Below the pieces are notes generated by a model that saw nothing but the letters and a program-made list of their open reading frames with translations, was not told where the DNA came from and searched no databases. 64,000 bases of DNA from Isoetes taiwanensis (Eukaryota; Streptophyta; Lycopodiopsida; Isoetales; Isoetaceae), in assembly GCA_021234155.1 (NCBI GenBank), contig JAJEKV010000006.1, positions 2,519,815 through 2,583,814 of the forward strand, in the 5' to 3' direction. The position numbers and the translations under genes were made by a program. Below, piece by piece: positions 50,113 through 61,196 of this stretch. The first letter of the stretch is position 1; each line of letters opens with the position of its first letter.

Positions 50113-51478
50113 GTGTGCGTCTCTGAGATGGCCCCGGGCGAAGTCGAGGGCATGGAGAACTACGGATCGCTTGAAGAGGATAACATGATCTACAACATAA
50201 TCTATCCTGGCATGTTGTCCGAATCCTGAGAGTGCTATAAGTAGCGCCACCGACTCTTCTCCTCTTGGGCTGAACTCTTTATGGAAAACTATCATCTGCC
50301 CTTGACTGAGGGCCGGAAGATAGTATCTGAGTGCCTTGCCTTTCACTGCGCCTCCGGTTCCCGTACCTTTCCTCTGAGCTGCCTCGCCGAAGACATCTAG
50401 TGCAATGAGATCTTCGTGATCTCTCCACATTGTTGTTGCGTTCTCCAAGTTGATGCTGCTAGATGCTTCACGCATGCTCCTGGAGTGCACTGGTCGGCTG
50501 GAGCTTGGGCCTCTTCCCGGCTTGTACAACCTGCTTTGAATCTGTTGGAATTCTTCTTCTGGAATGATGGGTTCCTGATGCTGATACATCTGCCTTATCT
50601 GCTGATAAGCTTGAATGTCTGACATGGTTTCCCCCGCGTAGGAGTGTCGCTCGGCTACTTCCCTTGGAATTTCTTGATAGGAGTAGTCGATGAAGTCACT
50701 GCCTTGCTCTTGTGCAACTAGGCCTAGGAGCTCATCGATCCTGAGACCTTCTTCTTGGCAATAGGGAAGGTTGAGGATGTCGGTGGCGAGTATGTACTCC
50801 TCGCCGTCGATGATGACTGGGGTCAGGGCCGTGATGCCAACAGGCGGTTCGAAATCTCGCCTTAGTACTTCTTCTTGTCGTGCTATACGCCTCTCCATCC
50901 TTCTTGCCTCTCTCATTTCCCAACTTGGGTTCTCCTCCTCTTGCTCTTCATAATCCTGCTCAATCTGCAACATAGGTGTTCCTGATGTGGAGCCGTAGTA
51001 TTCGTACTTCGTAGCCTGGATCTCGTGGATGTCTATCTGCGCCCTCCGAGTGTCGAGAGGTGCCAGATCCAAAGGTTGAATTGACGGCTCCCCTGGTTGG
51101 TTGACTGCCTTGTACTGCATGAACAAGGCTAAGGCTGCTTGTCCTGATAGGTATCTATGCCTATGATGCTTACAGGTCATGTAGTCTGGCATGTTTCTGG
51201 TCCTATCCCACAGCCTACTCTTGCCCTTGGCTCCTCCCCCTACAGCTTGGGTACGCGAATCTAGGGATACCCATTTCCCTCCCCTAGGTGGCAAGCTGAC
51301 TTCCCAGGGTAGGATCTGCTGGTCATACTGGCAAATGATATCAGTGTAATAGGGGGGTTCTAGTCAGTGTGGCATGGAGATCAAAGAGGTGATCAAAGAC
51401 ATGGAAAGCTTGGTCAGCAGGAAAATCACGGATGTGATTGGCAGCATCATACCATCTGACAAAGTTTGAGGGCGCCAT
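50113..51478 (-). pseudogene. Unknown ORF upstream of gag, one frame change
   Basis: ATG at 51478 opens MAPSNFVRWYDAANHIRDFP; this frame stops at 51341. The rest (from about 51340 to 50113) is in another frame, and the switch point is a G6 run at 51352-51357. The combined protein is about 450 residues with no domain I recognise: a YDQQILPWEV stretch, an acidic region (EQDYEEQEEENPSWEMREAR), GEEYILATDILNLPY, and a Gly-rich AQRKGTGTGGAVKGKALRYY stretch. The last ~45 residues of the open frame come from the adjacent plus-strand fragment. A TATA-like box lies 111 bp upstream. It could be an extra retrotransposon ORF (Ogre elements have one before gag), a highly diverged gag N-terminus, or a captured gene. 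Confidence 0.55.
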
Positions 51479-51588
51479 TGAGCAGAGAGGAGTATAAAAA
51501 ATGGCTGATGAGGATAAGCAAGGAGTTAGAAAATCGCCAAAAGGGCTGAGAGCAGTTTTGATGGGGAGAAAATGACAAACGAGGGCCC

Positions 51589-51596
51589 TTTTTATA
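51589..51596 (-). promoter_or_regulatory. TATA-like box before the unknown ORF
   Basis: On the minus strand TCTATAAAAAGGG, a good plant TATA consensus, 111 bp before the ATG at 51478. No in-frame coding lies between. It suggests this ORF may have its own promoter. Confidence 0.4.
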
Positions 51597-51750
51597 GACT
51601 AGGGATGCCTCGGTTTCCGTGCACAAGGGTTCTTGATGGGAAAAACTTTTGTTCTATGGCTATGGGTGTCCATGAAGTGTAAATCTAAGCAAAACAAAGC
51701 AAGAAACACTACATGGCAGTTTGTTGGATAAAATTTGGTCAAATTGGGCA

Positions 51751-52036
51751 AAATTGGGCGAAACCGGGTTGGTGCGCGCCAAACGCCTCTGCGTCACGAA
51801 CCCAGGTGGCTTCGGCGCGGTCCGACCCGATTTCGGGGATTTTTGGCTCCGATTTGAATTTCTGGAAGTTTGGAGATGCTATGGCATGATTCTAATCTAA
51901 CTAGGAACTTTCCGCATGCAAAATGGACATCAATTGGTGTCAGATCGGCGAAATCGGGTTGGTGCATGCCAAATGCCTCTGCGTCGCGAATGCAGGTGGC
52001 TTCGGCGCGGTCCGACCCAGTTTCGGGGATTTGGCT
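51751..52036. repeat. 190-bp-spaced GC-rich repeat pair
   Basis: Two ~90-bp islands (51751-51845 and 51941-52036) share CGGGTTGGTGC, GCCAAA.GCCTCTGCGTC, GGTGGCTTCGGCGCGGTCCG and TTTCGGGGAT, exactly 190 bp apart. Each has a near-palindrome TTGGTGCGCGCCAA or TTGGTGCATGCCAA at its start. The surrounding DNA is AT-rich. They lie between the H3-like gene and the unknown ORF. Confidence 0.75.
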
Positions 52037-52236
52037 TGGAAACAACAACAATTTTTTTAATAGGTTTTTAACTAATTAAACTTATTATAATCATTTTAAT
52101 CATGATGCTCAACTAAACTAGAATTAGAGCTAGTTAACCACATCTTCATACAGAATCAAAGTCAATTTTCAAACAAAATTTTATATTTATAGGGGAAAAT
52201 CTTTCAATTACTTTAATTTATACAAAATTTGTATCC

Positions 52237-53375
52237 TCAAGGGTATTCCTTGCGGATACGGCGCGCCAAGTATAGGTCCTTGGGCATCAACTTACCCTCT
52301 TCGCGTGGATCGCGCAGAGGTTTCCTTCCTCGAACAGTTGGGTGAGCTCGGCCTCCGCAGCTACCTGCAACACCCTTGTTGTGAGCGACGTCACTCTATA
52401 GTCGGTGACGAACTCCTACATCACCTCTCGCATGAGCCGCTCGAAAGGTGCCTTCCTAATCAGGAGATTAGTGCACTGTTGGAAGTGCTTAATCTCCCGA
52501 AAAACTCGGGCGTGCCTAGAATTTGGTCCGTGGTGGACCTTCTTTGGCTTCTCCGGTCGTGGCGGTGGCGGCTTGGGCTGGTTCTTTGCTGGTCGGCCCC
52601 CCTCCACGTAGCGTTGGACGTTCTGGCGGCAGTACCAGTCGTTATACCTCGTCCAACGACGGAGGTATTCCTGGTACGCTTTGAGGCGGCGTCTGAAGAG
52701 GCGCTCCTCTCGCAGGGCGAACGGTCGCTCGCCCGCCTTCTGCTTCTTGACCACCTTGGGTGGCTTGGGCCACTTCGGGTAAGGTAGACTTGCGTCGAGG
52801 TTTGACGTTTCTCCGACGACTTCAGCGTCCCCTTCCTCCTCTTCTTCCTCATCGTCTCCTCCTTCTTCCACCTCCTCCTCTTCGGGTCGGGGAGGCTCTT
52901 CAATCACGACGGTCCGGCGAGGCCCGTCGTTTCTTCTCTTGGTCCTCCGCTCCTTCTCAAGCAGCTCCCTCTCTCTCTCTTCTTTCGTGCTGCCCTGTCC
53001 TCCGGCCACTCTGCAACCTTCTTCTTGCCCTTCTTCTTTGGTGCCGAAGGGCCCGCCTCCTGAGTTTGGTGCTGGGGCTGCTCTTCCACCTGCTCTTCCA
53101 CCTGCTCCACCTCGATTGTCGGCGAGGGGCCCAAAGTGGCGGGACTTCGCCCGGTTCTCAGGTGCTTCGTAGGCGAAGAAGCTGCTACTTGGCTGGGAGC
53201 CTCCTCTTAGAGATGTGGAAGGTTTAAATTCTGCTGGCGGAGGGGAACACCCCTTCCCTGGCTTAGGTCGAAGGTGCTCGGAGATCTTCTTGACATGGCG
53301 ACCCTTCGCTACGTCGCCATCGAGTGTAGGTAAATTTCGCCGAACTTCCTCCACAATGCGCTTGGTTCGAGCCAT
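52237..53375 (-). pseudogene. Histone H3-family gene with long N-terminal tail, broken
   Basis: Starts at an ATG (53375) with MARTK, the histone H3 N-terminus, then diverges. The tail is about 285 residues: Pro/Ser/Gly-rich, an EEEE..DDEEEEEE acidic run (165-182), and a basic-aromatic segment (221-258). From residue ~287 the histone fold begins: REIKHFQQCTNLLIRKAPF (alpha-N), then ERLMREV. A TAG at 52416-52418 stands where H3 has Gln. The same frame continues FVTDYRV (loop 1) and VLQVAAEAELTQLFEEGNLC, AIHAKRV. A one-base shift at about 52290 follows, then MPKDLYLARRIRKEYP and TGA at 52237. Total is about 379 codons against 136 in normal H3. HFQ..TNLLI in alpha-N is like plant CENH3, but loop 1 and the C-terminus have normal H3 length. 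It sits between the chromovirus PBS and gag, on the element's strand. Confidence 0.85.
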
Positions 53376-53463
53376 ACTTAGCGGTCTAGAAAATGGATGG
53401 CGTAAAAGGTGAGCAAGAGAGAGATGGAGGAGGAAAAGGTTGGAGGGAAAATGAGGTGTCAGG

Positions 53464-53474
53464 GATATTTAAAA
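53464..53474 (-). promoter_or_regulatory. TATA-like box before the H3-like gene
   Basis: Minus strand CTTTTTAAATATCCC, about 90 bp before the MARTK start codon. It is weaker than the box before the neighbouring ORF. It would give this ORF a promoter independent of the LTR. Confidence 0.3.
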
Positions 53475-53479
53475 AGGAG

Positions 53480-53942
53480 GGTCCCTGGGAATATTCCCTA
53501 CCATTAATAGGCCTACTTATTAGCCCCCCTTATTAATTACACCATAGTACCCTTATTATTAATATATATTTAATTTCTAATACACATACTTACATTCGTA
53601 TTATACCTTTAGAATTTCAAATTTCTTAATAGTTTGAAGTGTTAATTATGGATTTGCGCCATTTTTCACTCGGGCCTCAGATTGGCATAATTCTTTGACC
53701 CATTTTAGGTGAAATTTGGTGCAGATGCATAATTTTCACTCCAAATTTACTAGAAGGTGAATTTGACTCATTCATTTCTTCGCCTAACACTTAACCTAAT
53801 TTCGGACCCACTACCTAGGAGAAAAATTTTTCTCCTATTTTCGAGGTTCGATGGTGGAAATTTTTATTTCACACCCCTATAGGCCTGTTAGACTACTTTC
53901 ATGGTTATGGTCAGTGCTAGTTCCTGGTCAACCAAGAACATC
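53480..53942 (-). other. Chromovirus 5' leader
   Basis: AT-rich sequence between the PBS and the H3-like gene. Part of it (AGGAGAAAAATTTTTCTCCT, a near-perfect inverted repeat at about 53817-53836, then CGAGGTTCG) has a counterpart at 63160-63192 in the second LTR element. The two elements therefore share leader ancestry. No coding. Confidence 0.6.
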
Positions 53943-53954
53943 GCTCTGATACCA
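53943..53954 (-). promoter_or_regulatory. Primer-binding site, initiator tRNA-Met type
   Basis: Minus strand TGGTATCAGAGC, the standard plant retrotransposon PBS complementary to the 3' end of initiator tRNA-Met, three bases from the LTR boundary at 53958. Confidence 0.93.
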
Positions 53955-53957
53955 TTG

Positions 53958-55017
53958 TGACGCTCCCTGCTAAATATCACGGCCGTGGTACACTTTCGGC
54001 GAAAAATCCCGTCCGGCTCAACAACCGCGACGGGCCCTCTCCATCCCGTCCCGCACTCTGGAACCTCCGTAGTGCGGGAAGAATTTCTGAAAGGTGTCTT
54101 GGCGCCCTTTCCCTAGGGGCTCCTATCACGGCGGAAGCATAAACGCGTCGAGAACTAGCAATACAATACAATATGCTACCTCGAAGGGTAGCTCAGCATA
54201 TCCATAGATGCAAAGAAGCGAGAATCGTATGCCATAAAACATAAGAGCTCCTACAGGTGGCTCCGACACATAAGGGAGTCGGCCCGACTAGATAGGCCTC
54301 AAGATAGAGCGGTAGGAGTCATAACAATGGCGGGGCTGGCATAAGACAATGGCTAGGGTTGACCACTCCATCCGCCCCTCTGTGCATACTTTGCGGATGG
54401 GCTAGATCAAGCGTGGCACGACTCTAACCTTCCGGATCACGCAATCCCATGGCATCACCCGCCGGGACTACTCCGGGTTGCATCTCCACGGTCGGCGAGG
54501 TAGGAAGGGTTGCATCTCCCCTTCGGGGTCTAGAGGTTCCCGCAGGCGGCTAGAGAATCATGGCGACACTGCGATTCGTACCCAAGCCCGAACCCCCAAA
54601 ACAAGAGCCAAGCTGACACTTGCAGCTCTTGAGAGGCGAGGCGACACCATTGCCCCGGGAGGTGTGGGACCCATGCTCGACCCCTTTCGAAGTGGCCAGA
54701 CCATAAGCCTAGCCCACTATGGGATCCCAGAAGCCCCCACTCGGCAGGGATCCACCCTCCCTCTTGCCTCTAGCCCCGTTGTGTAGTGCTGAGTCACATC
54801 ATAGCTTCCATAGCCCGGTGGGTTTCTATGCACAGGCCGCAACTAATAGGAACTAGGGGATCTATACTAGGAACATACTACATATGGCCCTAAGTCTCTA
54901 CCCCCCTTCCCAATACAAGAGGAGCAACATGATATCACTTACGTTACATCATGATCAATATCATATGAACATCTTAACCTAATCATACATATCTAACTAA
55001 CAGTTAGGGTTACTTTG
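53958..55017 (-). repeat. 5' LTR of chromovirus, interrupted
   Basis: Homologous to the first ~1,060 bp of the 3' LTR (43147 onward), up to CAGTTAGGGTT. There the second element's LTR (TGACGG) begins after CTTTG. The 3' LTR continues CCTTGATTAGGG at this point, so the break is an insertion and CTTTG is a candidate 5-bp target duplication. The remaining ~550 bp should follow the second element beyond the window. Confidence 0.88.
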
Positions 55018-56561
55018 TGACGGCCCCAGCTCATATACAATGCCCCGATCGTATACAAACTGGAGATCATCCCTCAAACCAGCATCTGCTCGCTGACATG
55101 AGGCCGTCCACCTAATATCGGGCCCTTGATGGTGGCCAAGAACCCGACGGGGAAGAATGGACGTGTCATTCATCCCGTCTCCCTCGGGATCGACCTAGCT
55201 GCGGAAGCGTAAACAAAACATGAGCACATGACATCAATCAACAATAATATACCCACCTCGAAGGGTGGTCCACCATATCACAGTAGCTGCAACAACACAT
55301 CAGTACATCAACATAACATGGGGAAATCCTACCCAGGCTCAGACTCATGGGGAAAGGCGGCGGCTTGGGGTCTCGGTAGCAATGGAGGCGAATTCATGGC
55401 AAATGGATTTTTTGGCATAGGAACATGGTCGTTGGGTAGTCCACTCCATCCGCCCCTCTGTGCATACTTTGCGGATAGGCTGAAAAGTATTGGAGCCTGC
55501 TTAGGGTGAATAGCGGAGGGGCTACTGCTCTTGGGTTGCATCTCCCGGCCCGATGAGGCGGGAGGGGATCACTCCCCTCCGGGAAGGTTCATGCCAATCA
55601 CGAGGCGAGCTAGAGACCCCAGCGTCAGTCGACTTCAACTCTTTGGAAGGTGGCGCATCACCCCCGCAGTGTCGAGCCCATGCCTTGCACGACGGTGACA
55701 AGCCATTAGGCCTAGCTCACGGCGTTCCCGGCCGTCGTTACTGGCGCCCGGCCAGATCAACCGTGATTAGACATGCCCTCCCTTGTCGGCCCGGTCTAGC
55801 TCCGCCACCCACGACCAAGGCGGGCTCTTATACCAGCCGCGTAATTGGGAATTAATGGGCTAAAACTAGGATCATACAACTACTTGGGCTCGGGTCTCTA
55901 CCCCCTTCCCAATACACAAGAGTGGCGGATAGAATGTCAAAACATCATCAAATGAGAACTGAAAATAATAGAATACATCTATTCTAATCTACCTAATCAT
56001 ACATGGTTAGGTTCCTTTGTTAGTGTCTATCATTCTTAGGTCATGGGGGTGCGCCTATAGCTAAGAATGGATGCTAAACCTCTTGAAAGAGGCTGATAAC
56101 TTCGGATCTACCTATTGAATCAACCACCCACCCGTATCTTGGCTGGCTCCCACTCCTCTGAAAGCGTCCATCTTTCTGATCTCGAGTCTGGCTGATCTTG
56201 GATCGAGTTGCAACTGGGAGATCCGACTTCTATGCTCCGTCGAAAGGAAATGCATCCTCTGCTGCTCCAATCCGAGATTTCAGGGCTGAAACTGAAAAGG
56301 GTTTCCCTTTTAGGGTTTATGCCCCTTTATCCCCCCAATTTAGGGCTGGTCCTTTTTGGTCAATGGGTCATTGCCACGTGGCAAAAGGGATTATATTCAC
56401 ATGTTGCTTTAACATGTGCAATATAATGGTTCAAGGTCGTATTACCCTAGGGTACTACCCTTTACGATCGTAGTGTACATGTCGATGCGAAGTCGACATG
56501 TACTAGTGACGATGTCGATTATAATATCGTATTCATCTGGTATGTTATCTTTGGAGCGTCA
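55018..56561 (-). repeat. 3' LTR of second element
   Basis: 1,544 bp from TGACGGCCCC to GAGCGTCA. The visible part of the 5' LTR (63302-64000) matches it along its whole length. PPT abuts at 56562. It carries GC hairpins such as the one at about 55540-55580 (CCCGGCCC..GGCGGGAGGGG..CCCCTCC). Confidence 0.9.
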
Positions 56562-56576
56562 CATTCTCCCCACCTT
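56562..56576 (-). promoter_or_regulatory. Polypurine tract of second element
   Basis: Minus strand AAGGTGGGGAGAATG directly before the LTR start TGACGCTCC; nearly identical to the chromovirus tract. Confidence 0.8.
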
Positions 56577-58427
56577 GAATTGATGATGTGCGGCGGATCG
56601 AGTCTCCCCACCTTGGGCTCTTCACGTCACGCAACCAACTTGATGCATACAATTTATTACTATTATACTTACACAATTATTAGAATTACTCTAAGGTAAT
56701 ATTTTTTAAAACATTACTAGGACATTGCGTTATCCCTATAACTTATCGGTTCATAACTCTATTAAAGCAAGGTAATTACTAACCTTACTTAATACAACAT
56801 TTAAGTTTATCGGTTTATCAATTTCATACAAAATTTACACTTCAAAGTCTTTGTTCATCCCTTGCAACACGTTATAACAAAATTTGTGTTGCAAGTCTTT
56901 CACCTTGAAATCACGCATTAAGTTTACAATATCTATAATTACATACTTACTATCTCCACAAAATTTAAGTGATTAGTTTAAATGGTAGAAATACTTAGAT
57001 AGTACAATTATATTTACTCTAAGTTTTACAATATTTAACAACTTTTAGGTCGTGATTATTTAAGCGGTAACCACGATTTAGACCTATTGTTACATAGACA
57101 AGGTTTTAATTATCATCATACACAAGAATTAGATGTGCTTCTTATTCTCTTCCTTGGGTCTGCATTACCCTTGGAAGTATATCCCTAAGATGCACTTAAG
57201 TATATCTGAATTCTATTTTCTATTTATATTTATAAGGACCTCGAGGTCATATAGCTATCCTTGGAAGGAATTGCATCCTGCTGAAGGATTAATTAACATG
57301 CTAACTCACATTATCGTTGTTATTTAACTTATTTACGTATGATACATATCATTACAACAATTTCTATGCGGTTATTAGGATCTATATTTAACTTATCTAT
57401 AAGACACATTACCGCTTATAATACATGCGCACACCTTACCTAAGGCTAGAAGCGCATCCACCCATTGGTGGCGTTGAGTAATTTGGAGGTGACTTGGTGG
57501 TTGTATTGCTCCCATAGTTTTGCTCCACTTCATTGGTGTAGTTAGCTACTACGTCGGTCTCAATACGTTGAAGGCCTCGAGCACTAAGGTATCTATCTAC
57601 CTTACGGCTCTATTCGCCGGCCATTGCGGGGTGAACTCCATTCTGGGCGGTCAATTCGATGCAAAATGCGTTCAATCAAAAAATTGAGCCCTCCCACTTT
57701 CTTGAAAAGAAAATGGTCTGCACCCCTTTAATGGCGTTGTACACAATGTCATATCTATTCTCCCCTTAAGAGGTTATAACGCTTCTTACTTGGCGCATTA
57801 CTTTACTAGCCTTAGCTAACATATATAACCATCTAAGATGGATGCATATATTATGTTATCATTTGTTTCAATATAGTTCACGGGTTACCCACTTAGTTAG
57901 AGCGGTTCCAAACCACAAGGTTTTGTCATTATGACAATTCCTTTTGTCTCAAAAGACTATTTGATTACTATAATTCTTATTTTAAATGTACCTTACATGT
58001 ACTATTCTTTTATATTCTAGAGATTCCCCCTTTCTTAGTTATTTAAACTCTTGGAATATTCCTACCAATCGAATTGATGTCATCGTAACAAGTTGGCCGG
58101 ACTTGTTAGATTACTTCTTTTCTTTCGGTTGGATTATTCTTTTGGAGGTACTAGATTTATACATGGTCAACAATTATCCTAGTAATGATTCCTTCTTAGC
58201 GAGGTGATCAATCTCACCAAGTGATTTCAATACGTTGGATGTCTGTTAACAATCGTGTATAATTTTAGTCACTCCTAGGCGTTTCCTTCCCAATCCTTGA
58301 CGCTTAGCTCAATATTGGGGCAATCCTTTCAGCGAGAATATCCGGCAATGCCTTCTAATACCAATATGGATGTTGCCGTCCGTACATTTAACCTACTAGG
58401 CCCCATGGCCTTAGATTCCTGAGCTTG
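56577..58427. other. AT-rich internal region of second element
   Basis: No coherent coding on either strand. AT-rich, with a perfect hairpin CCACC-CATT-GGTGG at 57458-57471. Probably 3' untranslated or decayed sequence. Confidence 0.45.
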
Positions 58428-61196
58428 CTAGAAGCTCATCCACTCGTTGCCTGCTTGAAGTAGCAAGATACGTTCTTCCGAGTCGCTCGATACCTCGGTC
58501 TCCTTGACGGTGGCTCCTCCTTGATGTAGAGGTTGACTTTGTTCGTTAGAAGCCTCTCCTTGCTGGTCTTTGATGGTATAGTTGGTCACTTGAAATCTTC
58601 CGTGCCGCTTTTCAAAAGCCTGAAGGTGGCGTCGTTGAAAAAGATCTTTCATCTTGAACTCTTTGTCTTGGCAGCTAAAGGACGACTCTGTATCCGATAT
58701 TGTTTCCTCGACTCCATCGACGTCTCATACATCGAGTCCTCTTGTCGTTATCGTGTTGCCTGAAGAGTGTTGAAGATGTTGATTGCTTCACCCCTGCAAA
58801 TTGCCTGACATCTCTTCCTTTGATGCATTGCGCTATGGGAGGAAGGAATAACAAAGGGAACTATGCATACAAAGCATCGACTTACATAATTACAATTACT
58901 ACTAGAGCTATTAGGTCCCCTTGTGCCTCCCTTGAGGTTGCACACCTACTCCTTGGCAATGTCATCGGTGTTCCTCGGTGCAATGGTGTTGGCGATCTAT
59001 ATATCCTCCTATTTATGCGTCATTTCGTACTACGGGGTAACTTGTTGATATACTTGGGCCCTCGGTGTTTTGTCGGCTATGGCACAACTGCGCTTTGCAT
59101 CACATTCTAACTAAAAGGTGTCTTTGCTCGTTGATGCTTCGACATTTCGGTACGCTTCGATCTTGTTCTCGGCGGTAATTGTTTCCCCCCTTCATGATAC
59201 TTGAAGCTATTTGGGGCGTCTCTTGAGGCTGTCTTGGCGATTCCTTTGGCTATACTCCTCTGGGGTTGTTCTCTTCTTGGTTGTTCTTTGAATCGTCCAT
59301 CCTTGGGTTCACCAAGTTGCATGCAAGTCAGCGTGCAAGTCGTCGGCTCGCCTCGCCTTGCCTCACCTAGTTGGTTCTCCATCGAGCTTCCAATCTTCCT
59401 TGCTGATCCCCTCGATCACCGGCTTGGATGTTGTCCACGTTCCTCGGTGCTATGCCGTCTTCTTGTCTTGAGGGTACCCTCCGGTGGTTTTGATTGTGCC
59501 GTCGGTTTTGATCCTCCTGTTGCCTCTAGGAAGCTCTTGGAAGAAGTCGGTTGCTAACACTTCTCCAGCTTTCGAGTTCGACCTTTGTCCCTCTATGCAT
59601 GTCGGTCTCTCTGTCAAGTAAAGCTTCATGGCTCTCCTCCTGCGGCTATATTGTGGGGTGATGGATCCTTATATTTTGCGGCTTGGCCCTTGAGTTGAAG
59701 AAGTACACGCCTTAGATATAGTCTTGTCGTTGAATAGCACGGCTATTATCTTGAACTCTCTTTTTGCGAAGGTGCTTCAGTTGCTATCCTTGTCGTTAAG
59801 GTATCGAGTGCTTCTACCTTGGGCGTTTGATGTCCCTCATGTCGGAGAATCACGATCGGCTTCTTTTCTTCTAATTCTTGGTAGGAGTATCGTGAAGCCA
59901 TCACCTAGTTGTTGAAGGCATATCTCCTCGTCGCGGTGCCTTTTCGTAAGTGCATCTCCATCTAATACCGTGTCATAGCGCATCACCCTATATTACCACA
60001 AGGTGGAATTATGGTTGTCGAGATGTTGCCTTCTTAGTTGGCTCGTTGATGTCGGGTCGTTCCTCCTTCGTACTTGCTCTTCCATTTTGATCTTGGGCTA
60101 TAGTTGTGCTTCCTTGCTTCCTCCTTAATGTGTATGTCCGTCGTAAGGAATGCGGTGACCGCTCAACGTCCCTGTATGCAGTGTCTCGTTGCAAGGTTGC
60201 CGATGTGCGGTGCCATTGATCGGTTGATCACACGGCTGTTGCGGTCGGGCGTTCTTGAATGTCTTGAAGCTCACGAGATCGTGGTGGGTAAGGGGAATTG
60301 TCATTCCTCCGTGGGTTGAATTTCGAGTCGCCCTGTTGATTGGGCTTTGCTTCATTTCGAGGTGCCTCTCCTGTGCTTGGAAGTGTGGCCATCTCCATTG
60401 CACCTACCCTAGCTTCTTCTGGTTGCCTTTGCGTGATTTGTATCTGCTGGCTAGGTCGTCTCCTCCGTCCCTTGGATCCTATCCATTGAATCTCGTACTC
60501 CTTGGCTGGCGTAGTAAAGTCGTCCTTCCTTTGCTTTCTAGGTGTTTTACGGGTCGGGAATTCTTGTTTGGCCGGATTATTCTCCTCCTTGATCTTGCCC
60601 CTAATGCTGATATAGGCCTTCAAGTCGGAGATGTTCCACGATATCGTCTCCTCCCCTCATGGTCTCCTACCTTTTGGAACAGGATGAAAGTTCTCTGGTG
60701 CAAGGGGCTGGAAGCTTCGTCCGGGTCAGCCTTAGGTGCTTTGTGGTTGCCTAGCTTGGTTGCTCCTTTTGTTGACATTGCATGACATTTGCTTGAGCTG
60801 CTGGACTGCAAGGTCGTGGTTGTCTTCCCTCCGGTTTCTATACGCTCCTGTGTCGCCATGACTTCTCTCCTCAACGGAAGATTATGCCCTCTGGCCCTAG
60901 CTCGTGATGCTAATGTGGCATTCTTTGTCTAGCGTCTTCACTTTTTGTATTTTGCTGCCTTGCATTCTTCCATTTGAAACTCATGTCGTCGAAATTTGGT
61001 GAAGGCGTCGAGATCGTCTTTCTGATGTGAGCTCGTGGACGTGGTAGCCGGGAGGTTGACATCTAGAAGATTCTTTATGCCGTTGATTACCGAATATTCT
61101 TCCCATTTGATGAAGATTGATGATAGGCCGGTGGTGTCCTGTTCTACTCTTTTGTCGGTTGAGGTGTTTGTCGTTGAGGAGTTGCACCTCTAGCAA
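58428..61196 (-). pseudogene. Decayed polar coding region of second element
   Basis: Several minus-strand frames (61196-60981, 60874-60620, 60623-60228, 59382-59107, 58652-58428) are Gln/Arg/Lys/Pro/Ser/Glu-rich and look like pieces of one or more disordered proteins such as gag. Stretches such as FIKWEEYSVINGIKNLLDVN (about 61050-61110, read across frames) are protein-like. No zinc knuckle, protease, RT or integrase motif is seen. Frame changes are frequent. I cannot name the protein. Confidence 0.4.

Larger units (their letters stand above)
43147..55017 (-). mobile_element. Chromovirus (Ty3/gypsy) with extra 5' ORFs
   Basis: Minus-strand LTR retrotransposon with 3' LTR, PPT, structured 3' region, chromodomain, integrase, RNase H, RT, protease, gag zinc knuckle, then two extra ORFs, leader, tRNA-Met PBS and 5' LTR. 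The 5' LTR is interrupted at 55017 by a second element, so its last ~550 bp lies past the window. Total length would be about 12.4 kb, long for a chromovirus. The extra length is the 49.6-53.4-kb region with an H3-like gene and an unknown ORF, both on the same strand. Coding is damaged throughout. Confidence 0.88.

Noticed and set aside
51500-51540. CTGATGAG followed by GAAA, like a hammerhead ribozyme core
   Set aside because: The bases between cannot form stem II and no matching cleavage-site stem is present.
52285-52300. AGGGTAAGT in the H3-like gene as a splice donor
   Set aside because: Histone-fold coding resumes in the next frame within a few bases, so there is no intron; a one-base loss explains it better.
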